A stretch of DNA of 64,000 nucleotides from an uncultured Fluviicola sp. (GTDB lineage: Bacteria > Bacteroidota > Bacteroidia > Flavobacteriales_D > Crocinitomicaceae), in NCBI GenBank assembly GCA_913009205.1, contig CAJVYC010000005.1:1-64000 (forward strand), written 5' to 3'. Positions 54,067 through 63,810 of this stretch are shown here, piece after piece. How positions within the stretch are numbered: position 1 is the stretch's first letter; every line of letters starts with the position of its first letter. Position numbers and translations under genes: made by a program. The notes under the pieces were generated by a model. It made no database searches. It worked only from the letters and a program-made list of their open reading frames with translations, and was not told where the DNA came from.

Positions 54067-54909
54067 ATGGAGTCAAACGAAATAGCGAAAGTAGCATCTC
54101 AAGTTCGAAGAGATATTGTTAGAATGGTAGCAGCAGTAAGCTCTGGACACCCAGGTGGTTCATTAGGTTGCGCTGATTTCTTGTCGACACTTTACTTTGA
54201 TACGATGAATCACAATCCTACCGATTTCAAGATGGACGGTAGAGGAGAAGACTTGTTCTTTTTATCAAATGGTCACATCTCACCAGTTTGGTACAGCGTA
54301 CTAGCTCGGTCAAATTATTTCCCTGTTCCAGAACTTGCAACGTTTAGAAAACTTGGAACACGTCTTCAAGGTCACCCTTCTACAGACCATCATTTGCCAG
54401 GGATTCGAATGGCTTCTGGTTCTTTAGGACAAGGATTATCCGTTGGTATTGGAGCTGCTGCAACAAAGAAATTGAACGGAGACGATAGTTTGGTATATAC
54501 ACTTCATGGAGATGGAGAAATGCAAGAAGGTCAAATTTGGGAAGCGGCACTTTATGCTTCTGCCAAAAAGGTTGACAACCTAATTGCAACAATAGATTAC
54601 AACGGAAGACAAATTGATGGAGATTTGGAAGACATCATCTCATTAGGTAACCTAACTCAAAAGTGGCAAGCTTTTGGATGGGAAGTACTTGAAATGGGGG
54701 GTCATAATATTGATAAAATTAGAGCAACATTGGCGAAAGCAAAAAGCTTGACCGGTAAGGGAAAGCCTATTATGATCGTTATGGCTACAGAAATGGGACA
54801 AGGAGTTGACTATATGATGGGGACGCACAAGTGGCACGGTGCTGCTCCAAACGACGAACAACTTGCAAGCGCTTTAGGACAATTGGAAGAAACTTTAGGA
54901 GATTATTAA
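54067..54909 (+). CDS. Transketolase, N-terminal (thiamine-diphosphate-binding) subunit
   Basis: The 280-residue protein is the N-terminal half of a split transketolase, which moves two-carbon units in the pentose phosphate pathway. The thiamine-binding motif HGDGEMQEGQIWEAALYASA (about 147-166, with the following ATIDYNGRQIDG) and the histidines in SSGHPGGSLG and MGTHKWHGAAP are present. The other half is encoded about 1.35 kb downstream, after an unrelated VWA gene. The next gene starts at the base after this stop codon. Confidence 0.93.
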   Translation: MESNEIAKVASQVRRDIVRMVAAVSSGHPGGSLGCADFLSTLYFDTMNHNPTDFKMDGRGEDLFFLSNGHISPVWYSVLARSNYFPVPELATFRKLGTRLQGHPSTDHHLPGIRMASGSLGQGLSVGIGAAATKKLNGDDSLVYTLHGDGEMQEGQIWEAALYASAKKVDNLIATIDYNGRQIDGDLEDIISLGNLTQKWQAFGWEVLEMGGHNIDKIRATLAKAKSLTGKGKPIMIVMATEMGQGVDYMMGTHKWHGAAPNDEQLASALGQLEETLGDY

Positions 54910-56265
54910 TTGAAAAAATTTCTACTCATAGTATTTACTGTTCTTAGTTCGATTTCATTCGGACAGGAGACGGAATTGACAAGAATCTTATTTATTCTCG
55001 ACGCATCGAATAGTATGAACGCTCATTGGGGAGATAAAACGAGAATTGAAACGGCGAAAGATCTTTTGGCTAAGACGGTTGTAGGTCTTGAAGGCACGCC
55101 CAATTTGGAAATAGCACTGCGCGTTTACGGACATCAATCGCCGATTACAGCAACATTTCAAGATTGTGACGATACGAAACTTGAAGTACCATTTGGAAAG
55201 AACAATCACCAAAGAATCACATCCAGAATTAAATCGATTCAGGCTAAAGGAACAACGCCAATTGCGAGATCATTAGAAGCAGCAGCGGGAGATTTCCCTG
55301 ATGCTAAAAGTCGAAACATCATCATTCTAATAACAGATGGTTTAGAAGCGTGTGACAATGATCCGTGTGTGATTGCCAAAAAACTGAAAGATAAAGGTGT
55401 TAATGTTACTCCTTTTGTTATCGGACTGGGTCTAGACTTGTCTTATCTTGAAAAATTCAATTGTATCGGAAACTTTACGGATGCCGAAACTGAAGACGCT
55501 TTCGCAAAAGTCTTGCAATCGGTTGTTAACAAAGCTTTATCAAACACAACAACGCAGATCAATCTTAATACAGTTGATGGATCACCGAATGAAACCGACG
55601 TGACGATGTTCTTGTATGAAGCGGGAACTACGAATTTAAAGTATACTTTCACCCATACAATCAACCTTTATGGAAATCCCGACACGTTAATTCTCGACCC
55701 AGCGTATAAATACGATTTGGTCGTAAATACAACGCCAAGAATTGAAAAGAAGGACATTACGATTTTAAAGAATACGCACAATACGATTGAAGTTGATGCC
55801 GGCCAAGGCGAAATTCAAATTCGTTGGCTTAATGCTGCTAAACCTTATCAGGTGGATGCACGAATAACTTTACAAGAAGACCCAAAGACTCTGAACACGG
55901 AGAAAATAGGAGGAACAGATAGGTATCTTGTTGGTTGGTACAATGTTGAGATTCTTACGCTTCCTAGAATTTATGTTTCTGTCAATGTTGAACAAAGCTT
56001 AAAAGCTTCCATAAATATAAAAGCCCCTGGGTGGATTAAATACACAGCTGGATCAGCTATTACGGGTCAAATATTCACTCAAAATGACAACGGAACTTTT
56101 GACTGGGTATGTAATCTGGAAGACGGAACTAAATCTGGAAAATATCAATTACAACCTGGGGCCTATCGACTCGTTTACCGCCAGAAAAATCTAAAAAAAT
56201 CTGAGTACACCTTAGAGAAGAACTTTAGAATAAATTCGAATAAAACTACATCTATACAATTATGA
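54910..56265 (+). CDS. Secreted VWA-domain protein inside the transketolase operon
   Basis: The 451-residue protein has a signal peptide ([17 protein letters not shown]) and a von Willebrand factor A domain (about 24-205) with the MIDAS motif DASNS at 31-35 and the later [13 protein letters not shown] stretch. The C-terminal 240 residues are beta-rich, without a name I can give. The start is TTG at 54910, right after the transketolase stop, and gives the signal peptide its normal start. It ends in ATGA overlap with the C-terminal transketolase gene. An exported metal-binding protein between two cytosolic subunits is unusual. Confidence 0.85.
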   Translation: MKKFLLIVFTVLSSISFGQETELTRILFILDASNSMNAHWGDKTRIETAKDLLAKTVVGLEGTPNLEIALRVYGHQSPITATFQDCDDTKLEVPFGKNNHQRITSRIKSIQAKGTTPIARSLEAAAGDFPDAKSRNIIILITDGLEACDNDPCVIAKKLKDKGVNVTPFVIGLGLDLSYLEKFNCIGNFTDAETEDAFAKVLQSVVNKALSNTTTQINLNTVDGSPNETDVTMFLYEAGTTNLKYTFTHTINLYGNPDTLILDPAYKYDLVVNTTPRIEKKDITILKNTHNTIEVDAGQGEIQIRWLNAAKPYQVDARITLQEDPKTLNTEKIGGTDRYLVGWYNVEILTLPRIYVSVNVEQSLKASINIKAPGWIKYTAGSAITGQIFTQNDNGTFDWVCNLEDGTKSGKYQLQPGAYRLVYRQKNLKKSEYTLEKNFRINSNKTTSIQL

Positions 56266-57239
56266 CAGAAACTATTGAAATCGAAGTGTTGGGAAAGAAA
56301 GACACAAGATCTGGCTTTGGTGAAGGACTTCTAGAAATAGGAAAACGAAATAAAGATGTTGTAGCACTTTGTGCTGATCTTACTGGATCTTTAAAGATGA
56401 ATGCATTTGAAGACGAATTCCCTGAGCGCTTTTTTCAAATTGGAATTGCTGAAGCCAACATGATGGGAATCGCAGCAGGAATGACGATTGGAGGGAAAAT
56501 TCCATACACTGGAACATTCGCCAATTTTTCAACAAGTCGGGTTTATGATCAAATTCGTCAATCGATTGCATATTCTCAAAAAAATGTAAAAATATGTGCT
56601 TCACATGCGGGCCTTACTTTAGGTGAAGATGGCGCGACACATCAAGTTTTAGAAGACATTGGAATGATGAAAATGCTTCCAAACATGACGGTTATTGTTC
56701 CTTGTGATTTTAACCAAACGAAGCAAGCAACAATTGCAATCGCAGATCTTGAAGGGCCTGTTTACTTGCGTTTTGGTAGACCATCAGTTCCAATTTTCGT
56801 GAAACCAGATGCTGATTTCCAAATTGGGAAAGCGGATACAATAATCGAAGGAACAGATGTAACTATCATCGCTTGTGGACATTTGGTTTGGAAATCAATC
56901 GAAGCGGCTCAAGAATTGGCCAAAAAAGGAATCTCTGCTGAAGTAATAAATATGCATACGATTAAACCTTTTGACAACAAAGCTGTCTTAGACTCTGTAG
57001 CGAAGACTAGATGTGTTGTTTCTGCTGAGGAACACATGATTAATGGAGGCTTGGGTGATTCAATTGCACAATTACTTTCGAGATCAAATCCAGTTCCACA
57101 AGAATACGTTGGCGTAAACGATACGTTCGGAGAAAGTGGAACACCGGATGAATTGATGAAGAAATACGGAATCGATACGGCAAATGTTGTTGCTGCAGCG
57201 GAAAAAGTAATTGAACGATTGGTCACAGGTCCGACCTAA
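56262..57239 (+). CDS. Transketolase, C-terminal subunit
   Basis: The 325-residue protein holds the pyrimidine-binding and C-terminal domains of transketolase. Recognisable blocks are [20 protein letters not shown] (with the glutamate that activates thiamine), [20 protein letters not shown] and the regulatory-domain stretch [19 protein letters not shown]. Together with the subunit at 54067-54909 it forms a complete enzyme of the split type common in Bacteroidota. It starts inside the VWA stop codon. Confidence 0.94.
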   Translation: MTETIEIEVLGKKDTRSGFGEGLLEIGKRNKDVVALCADLTGSLKMNAFEDEFPERFFQIGIAEANMMGIAAGMTIGGKIPYTGTFANFSTSRVYDQIRQSIAYSQKNVKICASHAGLTLGEDGATHQVLEDIGMMKMLPNMTVIVPCDFNQTKQATIAIADLEGPVYLRFGRPSVPIFVKPDADFQIGKADTIIEGTDVTIIACGHLVWKSIEAAQELAKKGISAEVINMHTIKPFDNKAVLDSVAKTRCVVSAEEHMINGGLGDSIAQLLSRSNPVPQEYVGVNDTFGESGTPDELMKKYGIDTANVVAAAEKVIERLVTGPT

Positions 57240-57308
57240 TCAGGAAGCTAGAAAACCTGTTAAAGGCGGGAAAAGAGAACAAAACAGCCCAAGGAGCAGA
57301 ACAAATCG

Positions 57309-58502
57309 ATGAGTAACAAAGAAGACTTTTTATCATTTCAGGGACAAACAAACCCGTTTCCATACCTCATAGAAGTTGAGAATGCGGAAGGCATTTACAT
57401 CTACGATAAAGCCGGAAAGTCTTTTTTGGATATGATTGCTGGTGTTGCAGTAAACAATATTGGCCACAATCATCCGCTGGTGAAAGATGCGATCAAAACC
57501 CAAGTTGACCGCCACCTTCATGTTATGGTTTACGGTGAATTTGTTCAAGATGCTCAACTCAATTTTGCCAAACGACTTACGGCATTACTTCCCGAATCAC
57601 TAGATTGCGTTTATACTGTAAACTCAGGAACAGAAGCCAACGAGGCAGCTCTAAAACTTGCAAAACGCCTAACTGGAAGAACTGAACTCATTTCGTTTAG
57701 AGGCTCTTACCATGGAAGCACGCACGGTTCTCTAAGTGTTTCTGGAAACGAAATGAAGAAAGAAGCATTTCGACCTTTGTTGCCTGATGTTCGTTTTTTG
57801 AATTACAATTCAATTTCAGACTTGGATCAAATTACAAACAAAACCGCTGGAGTAATAATAGAAACCGTGCAAGGAGATGCTGGCGTTCGAATTCCGTCCA
57901 AAGACTTTATGATGGCCTTGAGAGCTAAATGTTCGGAAACGGGAGCACAATTAATCTTCGATGAAATTCAATGCGGTATTGGTCGAACGGGGAAACTATT
58001 TGCTTTTGAGCATTTCAATGTTGTTCCAGACCTATTAACGCTTGGTAAAGCGCTAGGCGGAGGGATGCCAATCGGAACACTTGTTTCGTCTACAAGTAAG
58101 TTGAAAGAATTCACATACAATCCTATGCTTGGTCATATCACAACGTTTGGAGGCCATCCTGTTATTTGCGCTGCTGCCGACGCTTGCTTGCAAGTCATGA
58201 CCGATGAAATTGATTTCTCGGAAGTTGAACGATTGGGGAAATTGCTGGAAGGTCTACTTTCTAACGAACCTGAAATTCTTGAAATCCGTCGAATTGGAAT
58301 GATGTACGCTTTTGACATGGAATCGTTCGAACGCGTAGAAAAAGTTGTAAAAAGATGTTTGGATAAAGGCTTGATTAGCTTTTGGTTCTTATCCCATCCA
58401 TATAGCTTTAGATTGTCTCCTCCTTTGAATATTACTGAGGTAGAAATGAGAACTGCCGCAGGCATCATTCTTGAAGCAATCCGAGAAACAGCAATCGATT
58501 AA
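57309..58502 (+). CDS. Class III PLP-dependent aminotransferase
   Basis: The 397-residue enzyme is of the acetylornithine/aspartate aminotransferase family. Motifs: TVNSGTEANEAALKLAKRLT, RGSYHGSTHGSLSVSG, FDEIQCGIGRTGKLFAFEHF and the PLP lysine in LTLGKALGGGMPIGTL. The amino-donor and acceptor cannot be read from sequence. It follows the transketolase operon by 69 bases and is probably read through, with a terminator after it. Confidence 0.88.
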   Translation: MSNKEDFLSFQGQTNPFPYLIEVENAEGIYIYDKAGKSFLDMIAGVAVNNIGHNHPLVKDAIKTQVDRHLHVMVYGEFVQDAQLNFAKRLTALLPESLDCVYTVNSGTEANEAALKLAKRLTGRTELISFRGSYHGSTHGSLSVSGNEMKKEAFRPLLPDVRFLNYNSISDLDQITNKTAGVIIETVQGDAGVRIPSKDFMMALRAKCSETGAQLIFDEIQCGIGRTGKLFAFEHFNVVPDLLTLGKALGGGMPIGTLVSSTSKLKEFTYNPMLGHITTFGGHPVICAAADACLQVMTDEIDFSEVERLGKLLEGLLSNEPEILEIRRIGMMYAFDMESFERVEKVVKRCLDKGLISFWFLSHPYSFRLSPPLNITEVEMRTAAGIILEAIRETAID

Positions 58503-58513
58503 AGATTAATTAA

Positions 58514-58553
58514 GAGCGGTTTATCAATAAACAAACCGCTCGAGTTTCTTTAT
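58514..58553 (+). terminator. Terminator after the class III aminotransferase gene
   Basis: A perfect 9-bp stem GAGCGGTTT/AAACCGCTC with a 10-base loop lies 11 bases after the stop codon, followed by a T-rich stretch. The remaining bases to 58775 hold no supported gene; a short hydrophobic ORF there was rejected. Confidence 0.75.
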
Positions 58554-58775
58554 TCTTCGACATTTTCATCGAAATAATTTTTCAAATTTAATTCCTGTCG
58601 CTCCTACGAAGCCGGAAATAAAGAACGCTACAAAGAGCGCCATTAATGGCTTTTTTTTTACTGGTTTTTGGTTTTATCTGGTTTATACAATTAGAACGCA
58701 CTGTGCGCGTGTATAATTATAAGCCGATTGGAATTAACAATAAAATAACAGAAGTTGAAATTTTAAGTTGGGAAG

Positions 58776-60056
58776 TTATTTAGTGCCTTGAGTTAGGAAG
58801 TCGAGAATTGAGGTTTCAATTTTTTGGTATTCATCCTTTGCTATACAATAAGGCGGATTCACAAAAATCACATTTCCTAGAGGTCTCAGCAGGATTCCAT
58901 CTTTCAAAAAGTGATTGTAAGCTTGCATTTTTATGTCTGAAAAATACGTATTCCCCTCACCCGTTTTTATTTCAAAAGCCAAAATGGTTCCTTGTTGCCT
59001 GATATTTTCAACACAACCCAATTCACCAAGTTCAAATGCGAATTCAGCATTCCAATTCCCAATTGACTCTATTGTCTCCCATGTTTCTTTCCGTTCAAAG
59101 AGGTCTAAATTTGCACATGCAACTGCACACGCGATCGGATTTGCAGTAAACGAATGCCCGTGTAAGAGTGCTTTGGTTGTTTCGTCTCCTAAAAACGCGT
59201 TGTAGATTTCATCTGAAGCAACGGTTAATCCAAGCGCCATCACTCCTGCCGTTAAGCCCTTCGAAAGTGTTATTAAGTCTGGTTTTACTGAACAATGATC
59301 CATAGCGAATAATTTTCCCGTTCTTCCGTAACCCGTCATTACCTCATCAAAGATGATAAGGACATTGTGCTGGTGCGCCAAAGTACTCAGTTGATCTAGG
59401 AATTGGGGTGAATACATTCGCATTCCTGCAGCTCCTTGCACCAATGGTTCAATAATCATTCCCGCAAATTCTCCTGAGGCAAAAAGAGATTCAGCTTGCT
59501 CTAGAATTGAATCTTCGTTATTACCGTTTGGGAAATCAATGTAATCGGAGTCGAAGAATAAGGGTTCAAATGGAGCATTGAAATACCCTCTTTGTCCAAC
59601 AGACATTGCACCGAACGTGTCGCCATGATACGAGCCTTGCATTGCTAAAAAACGTTGTTTCCCTTCTCCTTTATTGTGCCAATATTGAATCACCATTTTC
59701 ATTGCAATCTCAACAGCTGTTGATCCATTATCCGAGAAAAATACTTTAGTTAAATTTTCTGGCATATAGCCGACAGTTCGCACTGCGAGTTCAACTGCCT
59801 TCGGGTGTGTCACTCCTGCAAATACAATATGATCAATCGTTTTAAATTGATTATTGATTGCTTCACCTATATGCGGATGGGCGTGACCGTGCGTATTTAC
59901 CCACCAAGATGAGTTCGCGTCAATATATTCTTTCCCTTCAGAATCGGTTAGGTAAATGCCCTTGGCTTTGACAATCTCAAGCGGCGTGCCAGCGGTGTGG
60001 TGCTGAGTGAATGGATGCCAAACGTGGGCTTTGTCTTTCTGGGTAAGTTCGCTCAT
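58776..60056 (-). CDS. bioA: Adenosylmethionine--8-amino-7-oxononanoate aminotransferase
   Basis: The 426-residue PLP enzyme converts KAPA to DAPA in biotin synthesis with S-adenosylmethionine as amino donor. Key blocks: VWHPFTQHHTAGTP at the N-terminus, DANSSWWVNTHGHAHPHIGE, QGSYHGDTFGAMSVGQRG and the PLP lysine in LITLSKGLTAGVMALGLTV. The WHPFTQ and DANSSWW motifs separate BioA from other class III enzymes. bioD lies upstream on the same strand, separated by a relic of about 160 bases and other non-coding sequence. Confidence 0.94.
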   Translation of the reverse strand: MSELTQKDKAHVWHPFTQHHTAGTPLEIVKAKGIYLTDSEGKEYIDANSSWWVNTHGHAHPHIGEAINNQFKTIDHIVFAGVTHPKAVELAVRTVGYMPENLTKVFFSDNGSTAVEIAMKMVIQYWHNKGEGKQRFLAMQGSYHGDTFGAMSVGQRGYFNAPFEPLFFDSDYIDFPNGNNEDSILEQAESLFASGEFAGMIIEPLVQGAAGMRMYSPQFLDQLSTLAHQHNVLIIFDEVMTGYGRTGKLFAMDHCSVKPDLITLSKGLTAGVMALGLTVASDEIYNAFLGDETTKALLHGHSFTANPIACAVACANLDLFERKETWETIESIGNWNAEFAFELGELGCVENIRQQGTILAFEIKTGEGNTYFSDIKMQAYNHFLKDGILLRPLGNVIFVNPPYCIAKDEYQKIETSILDFLTQGTK

Positions 60057-60235
60057 GGTGCAAAGTTAAAAGTTCTATGGAGTTGAGTTGATTTTTTTCT
60101 TAGCTGTATTTGCTTTTTAACCGCGGAGGTACAAAAGGCACAAGGATTAACATTGTATTGGCACTATTTTTTACATTCGAAAAATTGTGGGATAAATTTT
60201 TCTTACTTAATAAGTAAACCTAAATACTACTTAAA

Positions 60236-60396
60236 ATGACTGAGAATGAACTTTCACGAATTGCATACCACAAGGAGATGGAATTACATAAAACTTTGGG
60301 GCCTGAACTTTTTGAAAAAGTATACGAAGAGTGTCTGTTAGATATTTAAAAAAAAGCAGGTTTAAACTTTGTTCAGTAGAAATCAATTCCAATTAA
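60236..60396 (+). pseudogene. GxxExxY-family protein, broken by two stop codons
   Basis: From ATG at 60236 the frame reads MTENELSRIAYHKEMELHKT then LGPELFEKVYEECLLDI before a stop. After it, KKAGLNFVQ, a second stop and KSIPINYK continue in the same frame. The block HKTLGPxLxExxYEECL is the defining motif of the GxxExxY family (TIGR04256). Two in-frame stops and loss of the C-terminal half mark it as a relic. It lies between bioA and bioD on the opposite strand and overlaps the bioD 3' end. Confidence 0.8.
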
Positions 60397-61017
60397 TTAC
60401 AAAAGAGATATAATTGATTCAGCTTGTTCCAATACAAAGGTCTTATTCAATTCTTTTGCCATTGGGATTCGTGCCAAAAACTTTACCCCCGTCGATTTTA
60501 ATATAATCTCTTCAGTAGCTTTATTTTCAGCCCCAACAAAAACGAGTCCTTCAATAATAACCCCCCGGCTTTGAAGCACCTCTAGAGTCAGCAAAGTATG
60601 GTTGATGCTTCCCAAGTAATGCCTAGAAACGACAATTGTAGGCAAGTTCCAGCATTCAATAATATCTGCGAAAGTAAGTCCATTTGAATTGACAGGAACC
60701 ATAATCCCTCCTGCTCCTTCAATAATTAGATTACCTTCGACTTCAGGGATATCCAAATCATCTTTAGCTATTTCAACTCCATCAATCTCAGCAGCAGCAT
60801 GCGGTGACATTGGCTCTGATAATCGAAAAGCTTCAGGTAAAACCGTCACGTTATCTGTAAAACGATCGACCTTGATTGAATCCGAATTGTCCAAATCCCC
60901 TGCTTGAATTGGTTTCCAGTAAGACGCTTTTAAAGCTTCTGCGATAATAGAACTTACAACGGTTTTCCCAACGTCCGTTCCGATCCCAGTGATTACTAAT
61001 TTAGAATTCTTATTCAT
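60397..61017 (-). CDS. bioD: Dethiobiotin synthase
   Basis: The 206-residue ATP-dependent enzyme closes the ureido ring of dethiobiotin from DAPA and CO2. The P-loop variant GTDVGKT lies at 13-19; YWKPIQAGD and EGAGGIMVPVN follow. Length is near the family norm. It starts eight bases after pheT, which suggests read-through from pheT. No other bio genes besides bioA are in the window. Confidence 0.94.
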   Translation of the reverse strand: MNKNSKLVITGIGTDVGKTVVSSIIAEALKASYWKPIQAGDLDNSDSIKVDRFTDNVTVLPEAFRLSEPMSPHAAAEIDGVEIAKDDLDIPEVEGNLIIEGAGGIMVPVNSNGLTFADIIECWNLPTIVVSRHYLGSINHTLLTLEVLQSRGVIIEGLVFVGAENKATEEIILKSTGVKFLARIPMAKELNKTFVLEQAESIISLL

Positions 61018-61025
61018 CCTATATA

Positions 61026-63458
61026 TTATCTCAATTGAGCACCAAGTTTGCTTTCCAAAGAAGTTCTAATCTTCTCCATAATCGCGTCAACTTGATTGTC
61101 TTTCAATGTTTGTTCTGCGTCTTGGAATTTAAAAGAAACCGCATAAGATTTCTTACCTGCTTCTAAATTCTTTCCTTCATACACATCAAACAGTCCAACT
61201 TCTTTTAAGATTTTCTTGTCACAACCGCGCGCGATTTCCTCAATTTCTGAGAAGTTCACGTTCACGTCTAATAACAAAGAAAAATCACGACGAACAGCGA
61301 ATGTTTTTGGAAGTTCACTGAATTTAATCTTTGAGAACTTCAAGCTATCGATAATCATATCCCAATCTAAATCAGCGATAAACACATCGTTCTTAATTCC
61401 GAAATGCTTCTTCATTTTGTCCGAAGCCCATCCAATTTCACCTACTTTATTTTTCAAAACGTACAATTGAACACCGTCTTGTAGCAAAGAACTCTTAATT
61501 GCTTTCTCCTTAAGCATAGCAGCTAACCCCAGTCTTTTAAATACATTAAGAGCCATTCCTTTAACCGTGTAAAAAGATACATTGTCTTTATTCGAGTTCC
61601 AGCTTTCCTTTTCCTTAGATCCAGAAAGTGCAATTACTAATCTTCTGTTTTCTTTATACCCCGAATCAAATTTATGGTATGTCTTTCCAAATTCGTACAA
61701 TTTCAAATCAGGGTTTTGACGGTTTTGATTGCGCGCCACCATTTCCAATGCATTAAAAATAAGCGACTGACGCATCACATCTAAATCCAGACTCAATGGA
61801 TTTAACATCTCCACATTACGCTCAGGCAAGACTACATCACCTCCTATTTTTTTTGAATATTCTGATTTTGTCAGTGAATTGTTCAATGCTTCGATGCATC
61901 CCATTCCTACCAAAATTTCTGAAATCACATTTTGAACTTTCTCAACATCTGGCTTCGCGAAATGCGAAATAGATGAATTTAATTTCTGCGGAACAGGAAC
62001 ATTATTGAACCCATAAATCCGTAATACTTCTTCGATAACATCAGCTTCACGGGTAACATCTACCCGATAAGTGGGAACTTCAATTGTAACCGTATCGCCG
62101 TTATCCGAAACGATAATCAAATCCAAATTGGATAAGATCTCATTTACCATTTCTTTTGAAACCTCAGTCCCAATCAATTTATTACATCTTGTATAGCTAA
62201 ATTCAACTTTCTTATTTTCTACAGGCTTAGAGTTGGTGTCAACGATATCCATTGCAATCGTTCCTCCCGCAACTTCTTGAATTAAAAGAGCTGCACGTTT
62301 CAAAGCATAATCAATAATGTTCGGATCAACACTTCTTTCAAAACGAAACGAAGCATCGGTATTCAAGCCATGCATCTTTGCGGTTTTACGAATACAAACT
62401 GGATTGAAATAAGCTGCTTCCAAGAATACATTTGTAGTTTCATCTTTAATTCCGGAATCTGCTCCACCCAATACTCCAGCAATACATAGATTTTCTTCTC
62501 CGTTTGTAATCATCAAATTTGTTGATGCAAGATCGCGCTCTACATCATCAAGTGTTTTGAATTTATCTCCGTCATTTGCTGTTTTTACAACAATTTTTCC
62601 ATTCAATTTCGCTACATCAAATGCGTGCAATGGCGCTCCTACCTCATGCATCACAAAGTTTGTAACATCTACTACATTATTGATTGGTGAAAGCCCAATC
62701 GCTCTCAATCGCTTTTGCAACCAAGCCGGTGAAGCTTCCACTTTAATACTTTTGATTGTAGTTCCCATATATCTTGGGCAAAGCTCACTATCTTCAACGC
62801 TAACGTCTATTTTTAAATCATTTGATTGAACCTTGAACGCATCTACAGATGGAAACATCAATTGCTTTCCAGCCTTATCATGTACATTCAAATAAGCAAC
62901 CAAATCGCGGGCAACACCAATATGTCCTAGTGCATCTGAACGGTTTGGCGTTAATCCAATCTCGATTTCAAAATCATTTTCCAATTCAAAGTACGAAGCG
63001 GCTTTTATTCCAACTTTAACTTCACTGTCCAGAACCATAATTCCATCGTGTCCTTTTCCAAGTCCCAATTCATCTTCAGCGCAAAGCATTCCTGCCGATT
63101 CAACACCTCTAATTTTGGATTTCTTAATCTTGAACGCTTCTTCTGGAGAAGGATATAAAGTACATCCAACGGTCGCAACGACAACTTTAATTCCCAGAGC
63201 AAGATTTGACGCCCCGCAAACAATTTGAAGTGGTTCGCCTCCAATCGAAATAGTTGTTACGTTCAATCGGTCCGCATCTGGATGTTTCTCAATCGATAAA
63301 ACCTCCCCGATAAAAACGCCTTCAAGTCCACCTTTTACTGCTTCTATTTTGTGAATCCCCTCCACTTCTAGCCCAGTATTCGTTAGAATCTCACCCATTT
63401 TTTCAAGTGACAAATCCGTATCGACATATTGCTTTAACCAATTGTATGAAACCTTCAT
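61026..63458 (-). CDS. pheT: Phenylalanine--tRNA ligase beta subunit
   Basis: The 810-residue subunit has, in order, the tRNA-binding (EMAP/OB) domain (about 40-155), B3/B4 editing domain (about 215-385, with NVVDVTNFVMHEVGAPLHAF), B5 domain (about 410-480), the core catalytic-like domain and the C-terminal FDX-ACB anticodon-binding domain (about 715-810). It pairs with the alpha subunit encoded elsewhere to charge tRNA-Phe. Length is standard. Confidence 0.96.
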   Translation of the reverse strand: MKVSYNWLKQYVDTDLSLEKMGEILTNTGLEVEGIHKIEAVKGGLEGVFIGEVLSIEKHPDADRLNVTTISIGGEPLQIVCGASNLALGIKVVVATVGCTLYPSPEEAFKIKKSKIRGVESAGMLCAEDELGLGKGHDGIMVLDSEVKVGIKAASYFELENDFEIEIGLTPNRSDALGHIGVARDLVAYLNVHDKAGKQLMFPSVDAFKVQSNDLKIDVSVEDSELCPRYMGTTIKSIKVEASPAWLQKRLRAIGLSPINNVVDVTNFVMHEVGAPLHAFDVAKLNGKIVVKTANDGDKFKTLDDVERDLASTNLMITNGEENLCIAGVLGGADSGIKDETTNVFLEAAYFNPVCIRKTAKMHGLNTDASFRFERSVDPNIIDYALKRAALLIQEVAGGTIAMDIVDTNSKPVENKKVEFSYTRCNKLIGTEVSKEMVNEILSNLDLIIVSDNGDTVTIEVPTYRVDVTREADVIEEVLRIYGFNNVPVPQKLNSSISHFAKPDVEKVQNVISEILVGMGCIEALNNSLTKSEYSKKIGGDVVLPERNVEMLNPLSLDLDVMRQSLIFNALEMVARNQNRQNPDLKLYEFGKTYHKFDSGYKENRRLVIALSGSKEKESWNSNKDNVSFYTVKGMALNVFKRLGLAAMLKEKAIKSSLLQDGVQLYVLKNKVGEIGWASDKMKKHFGIKNDVFIADLDWDMIIDSLKFSKIKFSELPKTFAVRRDFSLLLDVNVNFSEIEEIARGCDKKILKEVGLFDVYEGKNLEAGKKSYAVSFKFQDAEQTLKDNQVDAIMEKIRTSLESKLGAQLR

Positions 63459-63611
63459 TTTTTCTTGTATTCTATTGTTATCACGAAAGTAATGAAATTG
63501 GATGATTCGATTGTTGGATTTTTGAGATTTAGAGCGGTAATATGGAGAGAGGTAGTATTTAGATTGAGAAGATTGTAAATATTAGACTCGTTCACCTTTT
63601 CATTGAAACAG

Positions 63612-63660
63612 ATTCCAACTTCCAACTTCCAACTTCTAACTTCTAACTTCTAACTTCTAA
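63612..63660. repeat. Heptanucleotide tandem repeat (seven units)
   Basis: Seven consecutive 7-base units run over 49 bases: ATTCCAA, then two CTTCCAA, then four CTTCTAA. The last four units are identical. It lies in the 350-base gap between pheT and the partial gene at the window end, and no ORF covers it. Such repeats can vary in copy number by slippage. Confidence 0.95.
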
Positions 63661-63810
63661 AAATTAATAAAGCGAAGCGATCCAAAGGTCTAGATTGTTA
63701 ATTACCCTATACCATTCTGAAATTCAATAGAAAATCATCATTTTTGTAAAAAGACTCTCGAAATCAAAATAGTCTCACTACTAATTTTTCTTTTTATATC
63801 AATAATCTCC

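Noticed and set aside
58600-58775. Short hydrophobic ORFs on both strands after the aminotransferase terminator (for example minus-strand MALFVAFFISGFVGATG)
   Set aside because: Each is under 50 codons, none has a convincing start or conserved pattern I know, and the two overlap each other. Kept only as unexplained sequence.
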